Shown here in pieces: positions 12,301-23,800 of a DNA stretch of 64,000 nt. Location of the stretch: the NCBI GenBank assembly GCA_023512835.1, contig CM042087.1:42278017-42342016 (forward strand), given 5' to 3'. The notes beneath the pieces were generated by a model, which saw nothing but the letters and a program-made list of their open reading frames with translations, ran no database searches and had not been told where the DNA came from. This stretch comes from Taxillus chinensis. Taxonomy: Eukaryota; Streptophyta; Magnoliopsida; Santalales; Loranthaceae. Numbering within the stretch: position 1 is the stretch's first letter; the number at the start of each line of letters is the position of its first letter. The translations under genes and the position numbers were made by a program.

Positions 12301-12878
12301 GAAGGGGGAATGTTTGTATGGGGTGTAGGCATCAGTGGCTAATTTACTGTAGCGTAGTGATGAGTTATTAACATTATCATCTACCATTAATTTGTTTCTT
12401 TTTCATTGATGCAGCATCTAATCGAGCCTCAATTGACGAGGTGAAGGACTCTGTCCATGCGGGTTACGAACATGCAATGTCTAGGCCAATGTTCTCTCAT
12501 GTGTCAGTTGCCGGCAGTCCTCTTCCGATACCCTTGCCGTTTCCTTCAATTTTCAACAACCTTGTCGGCCAGCACGGTGAGTTGTTGGGCGGCTGCCCTG
12601 CGCCGGGCTCCTCCTCCTCCTCCTCCTCAAGGGGACCGCTCGATGTGCAATCCATTCCTATGGCAGCTAGACTACGTTCCAGCAGCGCTGTTCTACCCTT
12701 CTTGGAGAGGAGGTTGGGTAATCTTCGCAGGTTTGGCATCCAAAGAGGAGCCCCAGGGTCAGAGTTGCTTACCAGATGGGGTTTTGGAAAAGAGGATGTG
12801 GAAGACATGGGGGAAACACTGTTCGGGCTTGTCCACAAACTGCATCCTGAGTCTCTTGGATCATCCGACTCAGATTGA
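6308..12878 (+). CDS. MSTO1: Misato-family tubulin-like protein, eight coding exons
   Basis: Coding exons are 6308-6379, 6524-6625, 7164-7209, 7791-7866, 9873-10239, 10825-11074, 11466-11918 and 12415-12878. All join in phase with GT-AG borders to give 609 residues, close to the size I recall for plant Misato proteins. The N-terminus MREIVTIQVGGFANFVG and the following HFWNFQDELLGL are the Misato segment. Exon 6 holds the tubulin-like core VDDSGGFSSVAAEFLQ. Exon 7 carries SLPFRMEP, and the C-terminus is acidic and serine-rich. Known members are eukaryotic tubulin/FtsZ-related proteins linked to mitochondrial distribution and cell division (DML1 in yeast, MSTO1 in animals); the plant role is poorly defined. 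Intron 4 is about 2 kb. The gene looks intact. The MSTO1 symbol is that of the animal homologue. Confidence 0.9.
6662..6688. repeat. (TA)n microsatellite in Misato intron 2
   Basis: A pure TA run of about 13 units just downstream of exon 2. Confidence 0.85.
7867..9872 (+). other. Large intron 4 of the Misato gene
   Basis: The GT donor at 7867 and AG acceptor ending at 9872 restore a tryptophan codon across the junction (TG then G). The part from about 8790 to 9740 is less AT-rich than the rest and reads like inserted repeat sequence, with recurring GAAACTAGGA phrases at about 9625-9680. No transposon protein could be identified there. Confidence 0.5.
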
Positions 12879-14639
12879 GTTTTTTTTATGAGTATATATT
12901 ATTTATAAATTATCTGATTTTATTTTTTTTAAAATAATTTTATTATTTTAAATTATTACTATATTGTATTGGCTGATTTGATTTTTTTTTTTTGCACGTA
13001 TTAATTATTTTTTTGACATACAAAATCGAATAATGCCGAAATTATTATTTTTTTAAAGCCTGCCCAACCCCTGAATTGGCTACGGTCCGGATGGTGCAAT
13101 TTCCCTTCCCAAGGCCAAGACTAGTGATCGCCGCCGAATCCTTGGTTCTGACGGTTGCGGCCGCGGGCGCGGGAACCATCAAACCCCTTCCATTTGCATT
13201 TACGTCGCAGTGTCCGTACGGTCTCGCCTGGTCTGAACCTTGACGCTGGCCTGTAACACGTTTACTCCCTCACACTGGCCGAGTCACGCGGGCTGCTTCC
13301 ATAATGGTCTCGACGATTGAGCCCACGCAGCCCAATAACACAAACATTCATGTGAACCGACGACGTTTTACCGACACCCAACGCGCGCGCGTGGAGGTGT
13401 CCGGCTTTGTTTGGCTTATTCTATCGTCGGTAATCCTAAATAAAAGTCGATCTGATCAAAGACTGATAAAATATTGACCAGCCGTTTCGTACGTGGGATT
13501 ATGTTCTGGGTGAAAATTAATGCATTTACCGTTTGGACAAGTAATAGGCGAAGGTGTGTACGTTCGTGCAAACGTTTTTCTTCTCCTTTCCTCTTTCCCC
13601 TTCAATTTTTTTTTTATCACCTAACCAAAAAAAGTCTCTCCCTCTCTCTTTTTCTATATGATTTATGGCGAGTTTTGGAGGGATGGGAAGAAATTTATGA
13701 CAAAGTTACCATAAAAGGCCCCCCCTACCTTTGTTTAGGGCTTTAAAGAGGATTTTTTTTCCCAATCTAAATGCTTTCCCTATATCATTATATCGATGTT
13801 TGGACAGAAACATTGACAGCAAATTTATTTCATTATTTTGGTTTTAAAAAAATCAGTAAGTATTGTTTTAAACAAATGCAGTCCATGACATTAAGATCAT
13901 AAAAGTTTAAAAATTATTTTTAAAAATTATGCATTCTTTTGGTAGCAACACTTTTTAGTATTCTTTTTAAAAATTGTGGGTTTAGTGTGAGCTCACTCAA
14001 ATCTAATAATAATATATATATTTAAAAATTATTTTTAACCTTTTTAAATTCTTGAATCTAAACTTAATTCTATCGAATTTAAAATATTTCGTGGGAACTC
14101 AATTTTGAAAACATAATATCTTTTTTAAATACATTTTCTCCTATCAAACACCAATTATTTATAAATTACAACTCAACATGAACTATAAAAGAATTCAGAA
14201 ATCAAAATATAGAAATAAAAACTCGTAAACAAAATGAGTTTCATAGTTATTTTTTAAAATTATTTTTTGTTTTTATTTTAATTTCTTCAGTCCATTAAAT
14301 ATTATTTTTAAATTCTTATGAGACTTAATTTTAAAAATATATTTAATAATAAACAATTAATTTTGAATTACAATTTAACATAAATTTTAATGAAGTAATA
14401 AATAAATAAATAAATACTCGGACTAAAGCTAATGTTATATTTATTGATACTATTAAAGTTGTTTGATATTGCATAAAATAAAAGAAATTCTGAGCCACAA
14501 GCTTCGCGGCTGAGGTGGCGAACTTGATTTCACTATTCTATCTTATATGTTATGCAAAAAGCAGCATATAATTAAGATTGCAAGAAGTGGCTTACCCAAA
14601 AAAAAAAAAAAGAAAAAAAAGAAAAAAGAGATTTTCTAT
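12879..14639. other. Intergenic sequence between Misato and the RING gene, left part
   Basis: A GC-richer patch at about 13075-13420 shows no convincing exon. The rest is AT-rich with homopolymer runs. An open frame at 13474-13746 shows no family resemblance and is not called. Confidence 0.4.
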
Positions 14640-14710
14640 TTAGCAATTTAAAATTTAATCTAGCAATTTAAAATTAAATTAATTTTTAATCTAGCAATTT
14701 AAAATTTAAA
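14640..14710. repeat. Short tandem repeat with AGCAATTTAAAATT units
   Basis: Three copies of a TAGCAATTTAAAATT-type unit occur within about 70 bases. Confidence 0.7.
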
Positions 14711-14785
14711 TGCTTTGGCATTGTCGCAGACTTCATTACCCTCATTTATTCTTTTAGCAATTTCACCTATATTGCATTTATAGAA

Positions 14786-14981
14786 TATTTATTTGATGGA
14801 GTTATCTAATTAGCAAATGTAATTTTACCTTTTAAAGGGCTCGTAACTCCATGCTTCAGTTGTCGTGTAAGTGACGTCTGCAGATATGGGGTATTTATTT
14901 GGTGGAGTTTTCTAATTAACAAATTAAATTTTACCTTTTAAAAGGCTCGTAACTCCATACTTGAGTTGTCGTGTAAGTGAA
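14786..14981. repeat. Direct duplication with a 106-base period
   Basis: The block from 14786 (TATTTATTTGATGGAGTT) to about 14874 is repeated from 14892 to about 14981. Both copies end in GAGTTGTCGTGTAAGTGA-like sequence (CAGTTGTCG in the first). Only scattered mismatches separate them. Confidence 0.8.
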
Positions 14982-15046
14982 TGCCTCTCATTTATAACCG
15001 TGGGAATACAGGTGATCCTCTGAACCCTCACTCATTTCATTTTTAA

Positions 15047-15068
15047 AACACACACACACACACACACA
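15047..15068. repeat. (CA)n microsatellite
   Basis: A run of CA units about 470 bases upstream of the RING ligase start. Confidence 0.85.
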
Positions 15069-15530
15069 TTATATATAAAGACAAAGATGGCAATTTCCTG
15101 CTCGATATCTCTTTCCATATCCCTCGATCTCTTACACTTTCTGTCATTCTGTGTGGTCTTTGTCACGAAATATGCATGCGTACGGTCGGTAATGCATCTA
15201 TCTATACAGCCAACCTCCCCGTAACTTTTTCAGGCCTGCTTTGATGGTTGACCGAGTTTATTATATATTTGAAACCAACAAAGGACATGCATGTATATAT
15301 ATATATATATGTTTGATATATTAATAAATTGTGACCATCACCCGCCAGTTTTCCAGGCCTAAAACCCACGCTGCATATGAATAAATATTGACGACCTTCG
15401 TTTTCAAGCGCTGGCCACACTGGGAGTGGGATTTGTTAAACCCCACACATTCACAGTTCACGCAAACGGCACACGTACAAAAGGAGAAGGAGATCGATCC
15501 CTTGATCGGTCCAACTCACAGAGAGTAAGG

Positions 15531-16444
15531 ATGATTTTGAACCCCGCTTTTGGCTCTGCGGACGATGCTTACTGCTCCTCCGTTTCTGCGCAGACTCGAC
15601 AGCACCCGCAACCGCAATCGCACCTTTGTCAATATCAGAATCTGGGGGCTTATACTGTCAGAGGCCAAGTGCCTGCTTCTTTGAATCCGCAGGTCATGTC
15701 ACTGGTGTCCGATTGCTCTCTGTCTTTGTCTTCCCAGCTTCAGATGCATAACCAGGAACTTGATATGTTGCTTCAAGACCAGGTAAAAGTCAAACGATAT
15801 ATATATATGTAATGTATATATAAACATTTCACTCTTAACTTACTGAAACAAATTAAGCCTCAACCTCGATCTGAACTAATAAAGCAATCTTTTAATTTGT
15901 TTTTTGTTTTTGGGTACGTTTATTAAAATTGTAGAGCGAGAGACTGAGATTGAGCTTGCAAGAGCAGAGATATAGGGAACTAGAGACACTGTTGCAGAGC
16001 GTGGAGTCGAAGACCACGAACATGATGAGACAAAAAGAGGGCCTTCTGGCAGAAGCAAGAAATCGGGCGATGGAGCTGCAGGCCTCGCTGGTTAAAGCCG
16101 GAATGGAGAACCAAGAATGGAAGAGAATCGCTACGGAGAGCGAGTCGACCGTAGCAGATCTGAGCAACCTTCTGATTCGGGTCCAGCAGGAGAACGCTTC
16201 TACGTCCAACCGAGAACTAGAAGACCAGGCGTCCGTTTGCGAGTCCTCCTCTGCTTTCGATCCACTACTACGGATGGGAAAGATGGGCTGCAAATCGTGC
16301 GGCGCACGGCGGTCGTGCGCGGTAGTGTTTCTGCCGTGCCGGCATCTCTGCTCGTGCATGGCCTGTGAGCCTCTTCTTGATGCGTGCCCTGTCTGCCGAT
16401 CGCCCAAGAAATCCAGCATGGAGGTTTTCATGGACTCACAGTAG
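15531..16444 (+). CDS. BOI-related RING-type E3 ubiquitin ligase
   Basis: Two exons, 15531-15782 and 15935-16444, join in phase at GACCAG|GT and AG|AGCGAG and encode 253 residues. The N-terminal part (MILNPAFGSADDAYC) is glutamine-rich and disordered. From about residue 75 a charged helical region (QELDMLLQDQ, then EQRYRELETLLQSVESK) predicts a coiled coil. The end carries a C3HC4 RING with CKSCGARRSC, LPCRHLCSC and CPVCR. This order (coiled coil followed by a C-terminal RING) is that of the BOTRYTIS SUSCEPTIBLE1 INTERACTOR group, which ubiquitinates targets and affects cell death, stress and gibberellin responses. The frame is open further upstream, but MILNP is preferred because the preceding segment looks like leader. 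The exact member cannot be told. Confidence 0.88.
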
Positions 16445-17896
16445 CAATCTCGCAAGCAGCAGAATAGACAAAGCCCGCACACGTGCGCTACCGCTACGTA
16501 CAAATCCGCGTCTCTCCCAAACGCAAACACCGAACTCATCAAAAGCAAACGCGTCTCTCTCTCTCCCTAGTATTATTTTAAGAATTCAATCCATGATGAT
16601 CGTATGAAAAGCACTGAATGTTATGATGATCGAATTATGTTAAATGTTTTGATTTCTTCTTAATTTGATTTTTCCGGGAAAGTATATAGTCGATAACTTA
16701 CAAGATATATATATATACGTCAGTGACCACACACTACCTTACCTAGCTATGGTTCGAGCTGATCAGCGCACCAATCCAAGCAATCTAGCTTATCAGTAGT
16801 GGTTTATTGTGACTGACACTGAGCCCACTAATCCGAGGTCCGAGTGGCCTGTGAATGGGAAAATCTTTGGCCAGGCAGATGGCGCCTGGCGGTGCGGCCG
16901 GGCACAATGCATCGATCGGCCTCTTTATTGATATGCTTTTCAAAAAAAAAAAAAAATTAACGGTGTGTGTTGTGTTGTGTTGTGTGCGACCTGTAAATAG
17001 ATTGTTCATTGATAAATATGATAAATAGAAAAGGGACGTAGTGAGTGCAGGAAATTACGTGTCTTCTTTTTGTAGATTCCCAAACCCCTATGTGAAAATT
17101 TCATTTCATCCACTATATATATAATTGACCAACAATAATAGGTTGTTAATATATAATATAGGTGAGTTTCAATTGATTCCGGATGACTTGCTGATGATCC
17201 TCTTCATTTCTTTTAAAGCATTTGCTTAAGGCTACATATATTCTCTCCATTATATATCTTCTTATTTTAAATTGTATTTTCCTTCTTTATCTTTATCCTT
17301 CACTTTGTCTAAAGCTAATAAACTTTAAAATATTTTAAAAAATAACATTTGGTGGGCCAAATAATAAACAATAAGAAAAATAAAAATTTTTAAAAAATAC
17401 TTGAGCAGTAGAGTTGAGTTTAAATTTAAAATTAAAAAACATTTTAAAAAAATAATTAGACCCACCGTTTTTTTTTTAAAATATTTTTCAAAATTATATT
17501 ATTAATATAATAGATAATCTACTATTTTAAAAAACAAAAATTGGTTTGGCCGGCCCGGCCCGGCGGTTATGGCCCGAAGGCCGAATTAGCCCAAAGCCTT
17601 TTCTCGGTGTGATTGGGCGTGTATGGGGGGGAGGGGCCTACGCCATCCATCGTATGAATTAGTGGCACGCACCAAACAAGCCACGTGTTCACTAACCATT
17701 CGCCGAAAGTACCCAGAGTTTCGACGCGAACCGTAGCACACCCCCAACAACAAAATAATTGCCCAACCAACCAGTAAGGGAAGGGAAGCAAATTAAGGAC
17801 AGGGAAGGAGACGATCACATCATATATATATCATTCGTTGCTTCATCGCTCGCTGTCGCTCTCTCTGCAACTCACAAAGCCTTTTCGAATTCAGCG
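16445..17896. other. Intergenic sequence and FREE1 5' leader
   Basis: This stretch holds the RING gene 3' UTR, a GC-richer patch near 16790-16920, AT-rich spacer and the promoter region of the FREE1 gene. No further exon is seen. Confidence 0.45.
17682..17687. promoter_or_regulatory. G-box (CACGTG) upstream of FREE1
   Basis: CACGTG in the context GCCACGTGTT lies about 210 bases before the FREE1 ATG. Such sites are bound by bHLH and bZIP factors; use here is inferred only from position. Confidence 0.4.
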
Positions 17897-20800
17897 ATGC
17901 AACAAGGCGATTTCGGCTCTGTCTCTTACTATCCAAACTCTTACACCAATCAGAACCCGTACCCCCACAATTCTAACCCTAAACCAACCTCCGATCCCTT
18001 GCCTCCCACCTACGCCTCTGCGCCGCCCTACTCCACCAACTACTCCGCCCCGGATTACCCCCCCCCGCCGCCTACCCCTCCCCCCAATACCATCCTCCTT
18101 ACCCCCATAATCCCGATCCCTCCGCCACCTTCCCCCCCACCGCTCCGCCGTCCAACCCTCCTCCTCCTCCTCCTCCTCCTCCGCTGCTGTCCTCTTCGTT
18201 CCCGTCTTATTCGGCGGAGGCGGCGGACCCCCCTCCCCCGCCGTACCAACCCTACTTTCAATCCTTCGATCAGCACCAGCCGGCCCCTCCTAACTACCCC
18301 CCTCCTCCGCCTCCGCCCCAATTTCCCAATCCGAGTCCTAGTAACCCCATCACCAACGCTCCCTACCCATCCCACTACAGCCACACCCATAGCCTAGGCC
18401 CCGCCTACGACGCCAACGCCAGCTTGAAATTCGAGGGCAGCGCTGGAGGCTATTTCGATGAAGCGTCTGCTGTATTTGGGACCGACGGCAGGTCCCGGCC
18501 CGATTTGGGATCGGGATTGCCCGGGAAGCGTTTCGAGGGTGGATTGACCGGTTACGACCCCAGGGCTTCGCTGCGGGCCGAGGATAGCTACGGCGATGGA
18601 GTCTACGCTTATGACGGTGGCAAGTCCAAGGCTCAGCCGTATGGGGCTCGTGGCACGTCCTCCAAGTCGTCTACGTGGTTGGCTTTTGATGATTATGGGA
18701 GGTCTATTAGCTTCCCTCCTCCTGACAAGGACCCGGTTGGGTCGCCCAAGATGGTGAAAGCTGTCCCCAAAGTTGACACGCGGGAAGACCCTAAGAGCGG
18801 GGTGGCGAAGTTCCGTGTGAAGCTCCTACCCGAGGGTGGTGGTCAGTGTTCCATGGATGTCCTTTGCCAGGTTGGTCTGCTTATCAGTCTCTTAATTTAT
18901 CTTTCTTGTGTGTGTTGCCCCTCAACTTTTAACCGTATGTACTTCTAAATGTCAATCGGGATTCAGTTGTTCTCCCTTTATTGTTTTGTTCTTTGTCATA
19001 ATTTTTTTAGATGGAAAATTTTGATGTAGGAGATATTTTCTATACGTAACTGGCTGATGGAAAATAATAACTCAGTAGAGGAAATGGATACTATAGAAGA
19101 ATTACTACCTAATAGAGTTTTCTAACCACAAAAGCGGGAAGTATTGATTGCAACCAATTCATAGAGTAATTTCAATATCAAAGTTTGTATTTACCAATGA
19201 GTGTGTGACCCCCTTTTTATAGAGTTGCAAGCCTCGAGTGAAATAAGGAGGAAGAGACTCATTACACATTATTTATGGTAGAATAGGAAATGAATAGACA
19301 AACATTGAATATAATGAATAACATGTAAGAGATAAAGACATAATAAAAACATTTAAGTATAAGGTCAAATAAATTAAGTTGGAATGCACTATAATAATTA
19401 AACCCTCCAAATAGGGTAGATAGATAATCCTCGAATCATCCATGATGTCTTAGTCTCCTTTATAAATCCATATCATCTTTCCATGGTTGTGGGCAAAGTG
19501 AAGGCCTCATCTCACACCAAACAATTGAGGTCAAGTTGTCAGAAATCTTAAGCACTAATCCATGTAAAATCATTTGGATTCTGGTTGCCCCACTTTATGA
19601 AAACCTAGTGGTAACCACCTTGCTTGATCAATGTGGCATGCTTATCCACAACATCCTCAAATATAAGCTTTCTATATAGTCCTCTTTATAATTTAAGCAA
19701 TCTTGTATGTCACATTTGTTTTCATACAAAGACATTAAGGTATTTTTGCTCTATTTATCAGACATCTTATTATTCTGTTAAATCTTAGTAAATAATTTTT
19801 TTAACCACCAAATCCTAAACACATCAAGACATTTCTAAATCTAAGTCTACCACCTTTCTATTCTAGTCTTCATACAATGCAAGGCCTTTTAACTTCACTT
19901 GACCTTATCTGTTGTCGTAAATTACAATTTAATTCTTCTGGTAGTACATTCACATCACCAACATCCTGAATATAGTGGCCATTGAAGACCTAGTTTAAAT
20001 ATTTCATTCACCTTTCTATAATATCGGTATCTTTCATTAAAATCTTGTGATTGTAGTCTTTGACACATTTTACAGTATGGAAATCTCTAGTCTTTTTCTC
20101 TCTTATTGGAGCAATTTTTATAGATATCTTTTTTTTTTCCCCTTTTTAGAATCCAAACACACATATAAATCTTGATACACTTTGGCTCTACCCTTCTACA
20201 CACATTTCTTGACTTCTTTCTTCGCTAGTTTATACTTTTCAAAATTTACTGCATTTTTATTCTTGTCAAAATTTATATAACACATTCGTTTATTTTTAAT
20301 AAATCTCTTTAATTTCTCGTTCTACCATAATGTGTCTTTACCTAGTGGCACCCTACCTTTTGATTCACCAAGTTCCCCTTTAGCCACTTATCTAATATGA
20401 TTTGTCATATTATTATACATCACACTAGAGTTAATCTTATCTTTTTGATTTGCCTTCATGATTACTCTGCTAAGAAAGGTATTTCACTGTCTTCTATCAT
20501 TTTATCCTATGATTTAGGATATATCTCGGTTTCTTAAACATTTTTTAAAGAAGACTATCTAACACTAAAAGTCAGTGATGTGTAGCTACACATTCTCTTG
20601 GTATAATCTCACTGTCTAGGCAATTACTTCTCTCTAGTCCCTACCCTCCTAGTCAAAAAGAAATATATTTGCTTAGCATTTCCTCCACCCATATACATGT
20701 TCAAATGGGAGTCTAATTTCTTAAACTATGTATTCGCTAGAGTCATAAGATGCGTTAGAGTCTAAAATTGCATTTCTCGCATCATTTTTATCCATATACC

Positions 20801-23800
20801 CAAATCCTCCTTGAAAATTCTATTCCCAAGTTGTCCTTCAAGTTTCCTCCAATAAAAATATACTTCTATATACCTTGCATAACTATATTTAAATCTTTCC
20901 AAAATTATTGCTTATTAGTATCATCTAAACTTATTTATGGTGGGTAAGTACTGATAACATTGACTAGTTCATTCTCTAAAATGGGTTTAATAACTATAAT
21001 CTTATTGCCCTTTCTTCTAACTTCGACAACTTCATCAATCAACTGACGATCAAGAACAATACCTACACCGTACTTATTCCTATCCCCACTTGTATAGCAT
21101 AATTTGTGGCGTATGTTTAGCTTTTTTACTTATTGATTTAGTCTCTTGAAGACACAAAATTTTATTAAATCTCCCAATCCTAATCTCAACTAGTTCTATA
21201 GACTTACCCGTGAGAGACTCTATGTTCCAAGAAGCTAAATGTAAACTAAGACTACGATTTCTAACTAAATTCCTACACTTAAGCGTGTTTTACACCCCAT
21301 CAAGACGTTGATGCGACGTGTTGCTTTTAGATAACAACCTAGCAATTCTTGCTCATTTATCAATGCTTCTGGGACTCAAAGATGCTGTGTGTTGCTTTGT
21401 AGAGAACGTCCTAATGGTTTTTCTTATGTCGTGATTCATACTAAAAGATGTGATAGGTTTTTATGCGTAGTTGTCATAAATCTGCCACAACCCTCCTCTT
21501 CTATTTGCGATTGGGACTGACTGCACTAACCTTCTTTCAAACCCATATTAAATGCATCCACTTAGTTTGTACTTTCTTCCAAATTCCAAGCGTTTACTTT
21601 CTTGGCATAATTTCACAACATTACTCTATCATTCTCATTAAATTCTCTGTACTTGCAATAAAAATTTATGGTAGATTTATAAAATCATTGCTCAAATTAA
21701 TTTTCATCGTCAAAATCATAAATGTGATGTGCAAACCAAACCATCATGTAGGAGGGAGGAGAGCTATATCAATAAGTTTTTCTTGCCTGAGTGTAAGTTT
21801 AGAAAGGACTCACTCTAGTTGATCAATTAATAGAACTATTATAGGTAAATTTAGCTATAAGTAACACCCGATACCAAGTAGACATTAATACTTGTCTGAT
21901 CGTGGGTTTGGAACAATAGGCAGTGAAAAACTTATGATATTAAGTTTATTTTAAAGAGTTCATTTCATAAAATAATTCATAAATCTTACATCCCTACTAG
22001 AAACTATGGTCAATGGTTGCTCGCATAATCTTACAACTGTACTCAAGAAAATCATGGCAATATACAAGGCATTATCAATTTTGGTGCAAGGAATTAAATG
22101 TAATATTTTAAAAAAATGGTCTACCGAAACAAAAACTAGAGGGTGGGGAATCAGGTTTTGTGATGTAGTATAAATATCATTAAAGTCTTATTAGATGTGT
22201 ACTTATGGATAATGCACTCAAATCCTATTACTTTCCCTATCAAGGAGTTGACAAGGATAGATACCCTATTTAACGCATTGGAGGCCTCAATCGCTGCCCC
22301 TTTGCAATGCTTAAGAATGAAATAATATTTTTGAATAAATTTTACCCTCCTAACTAAGGATGACCACTTGATCAGGTTGGGGATTACCCGACTGAAATGG
22401 GTACAAGACGAGTATGGGTAAATGTTGAAAAATACTTGAAGGGTGTGGGTACACGTACGAGGGAGATGGTACTTGATTCAATTACTTGTTTTATGCCTTA
22501 CTATAAATATACTATAAATTACCGATGCATACTTTATTTATTGTGTCTTAAATATGTTTTAAACTCAAGAATAATATATTGTAACAATATTTATTTATTT
22601 ATCTAAAACAATGTCTAAGCAGAATTCATTATTCTGTTTTTTTTTTTGCAAGTCATAATTTATTATTATAATTTTATACAAAGAATAGAAATTGGTAATA
22701 TTTCCTGTTTGGTATTTGTTCGAGTATTTGATTGGTACCTAATGGGGATCATGTCCCCAAACTCGTATTTGTAGCGGGCGGGGATGGGGACAAGGATGAG
22801 TATTGAATTTGGGAAATAGGCATAAGAATGGTAGGATGGTATTATTAAACAAGCTTAAACGAGTTTGTGAGCCAAGCCTAAATGAGCCTAAGCTCGACTT
22901 AAAGTTTGTCCTAAGTTCAGTCCTTAAAAGGTTAATTAAGCCAAAGATTAGTTTAAATGATCTTGGCTCAATTAAGCCAAAGATTAGTTTGGTTCCATTC
23001 TTTAACAGCCCCACTCAAAAGGTTAGATGCCTCCTATACCTTTTTTTTTAAAACAATGATGATTGGGCTTTTATTTCCTGTTTCAGTCCTTGAATGTATG
23101 TTATTGAGTTTTGTATGATAAGATATTTTACTTTGATGACCGCGAATGGCACTAGGAGTTACCTGTATGATTTAGTAAACTTGGCCATCATCAAGGCCGA
23201 ATAACTTCCCCATAAATTTCCACTTATCAAAAAAACAAAAAAACTTCCCCATGAATTTCCACATGTATAGCCAGTACAGATCCAGGAAATTCTGCTGTGG
23301 TACCTTTGCTGAGAAGCTTATAAAAATAACTTTGCTGGCAGAAAAATAAAGAAGAAATGATTGTTTAGGGGTAAATTAGAAAACCAAATTGAAAGGATTT
23401 TTTTAAAAATGGAAGAGAGAAGATAATAAGATAAAGGAGAAAGAGAAAACAATAGTTTTGAAAGAGTTCAGCTTATCATGCACAGTAGGGAGAAGGTGAA
23501 CTTAACAAGACCCAAAACATAATGTTTCTTTGTGAAAAAAGATAATTGTAGCTCTAAAGGAGAGTAGAGAAGAAATTGTCAACGAAAGGTTTTGAATCTC
23601 TTAATTGTTTTGGTTTTTTTAATAATTATTTTAAGTTGACTAATAAAGTAAACACTGTGTTTCGGCCAGGTGGGCATGTGTAAATTTTTGGTTTATTTTA
23701 TTTTTTATGGGGTTAAATGGATCATTTAGTTTTGTTTTGCAATAAAAAGATTACAGGATCCTTGTGTGGGCCCGGGTGTGGATGGTGTCCCCAGGACCTC

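Noticed and set aside
13474..13746. 90-codon open frame with serine and leucine runs
   Set aside because: It spans pyrimidine-rich low-complexity sequence and has no family resemblance.
18055..18390. Arginine- and glycine-rich open frame on the minus strand
   Set aside because: It is the complement of the proline-rich coding region of FREE1.
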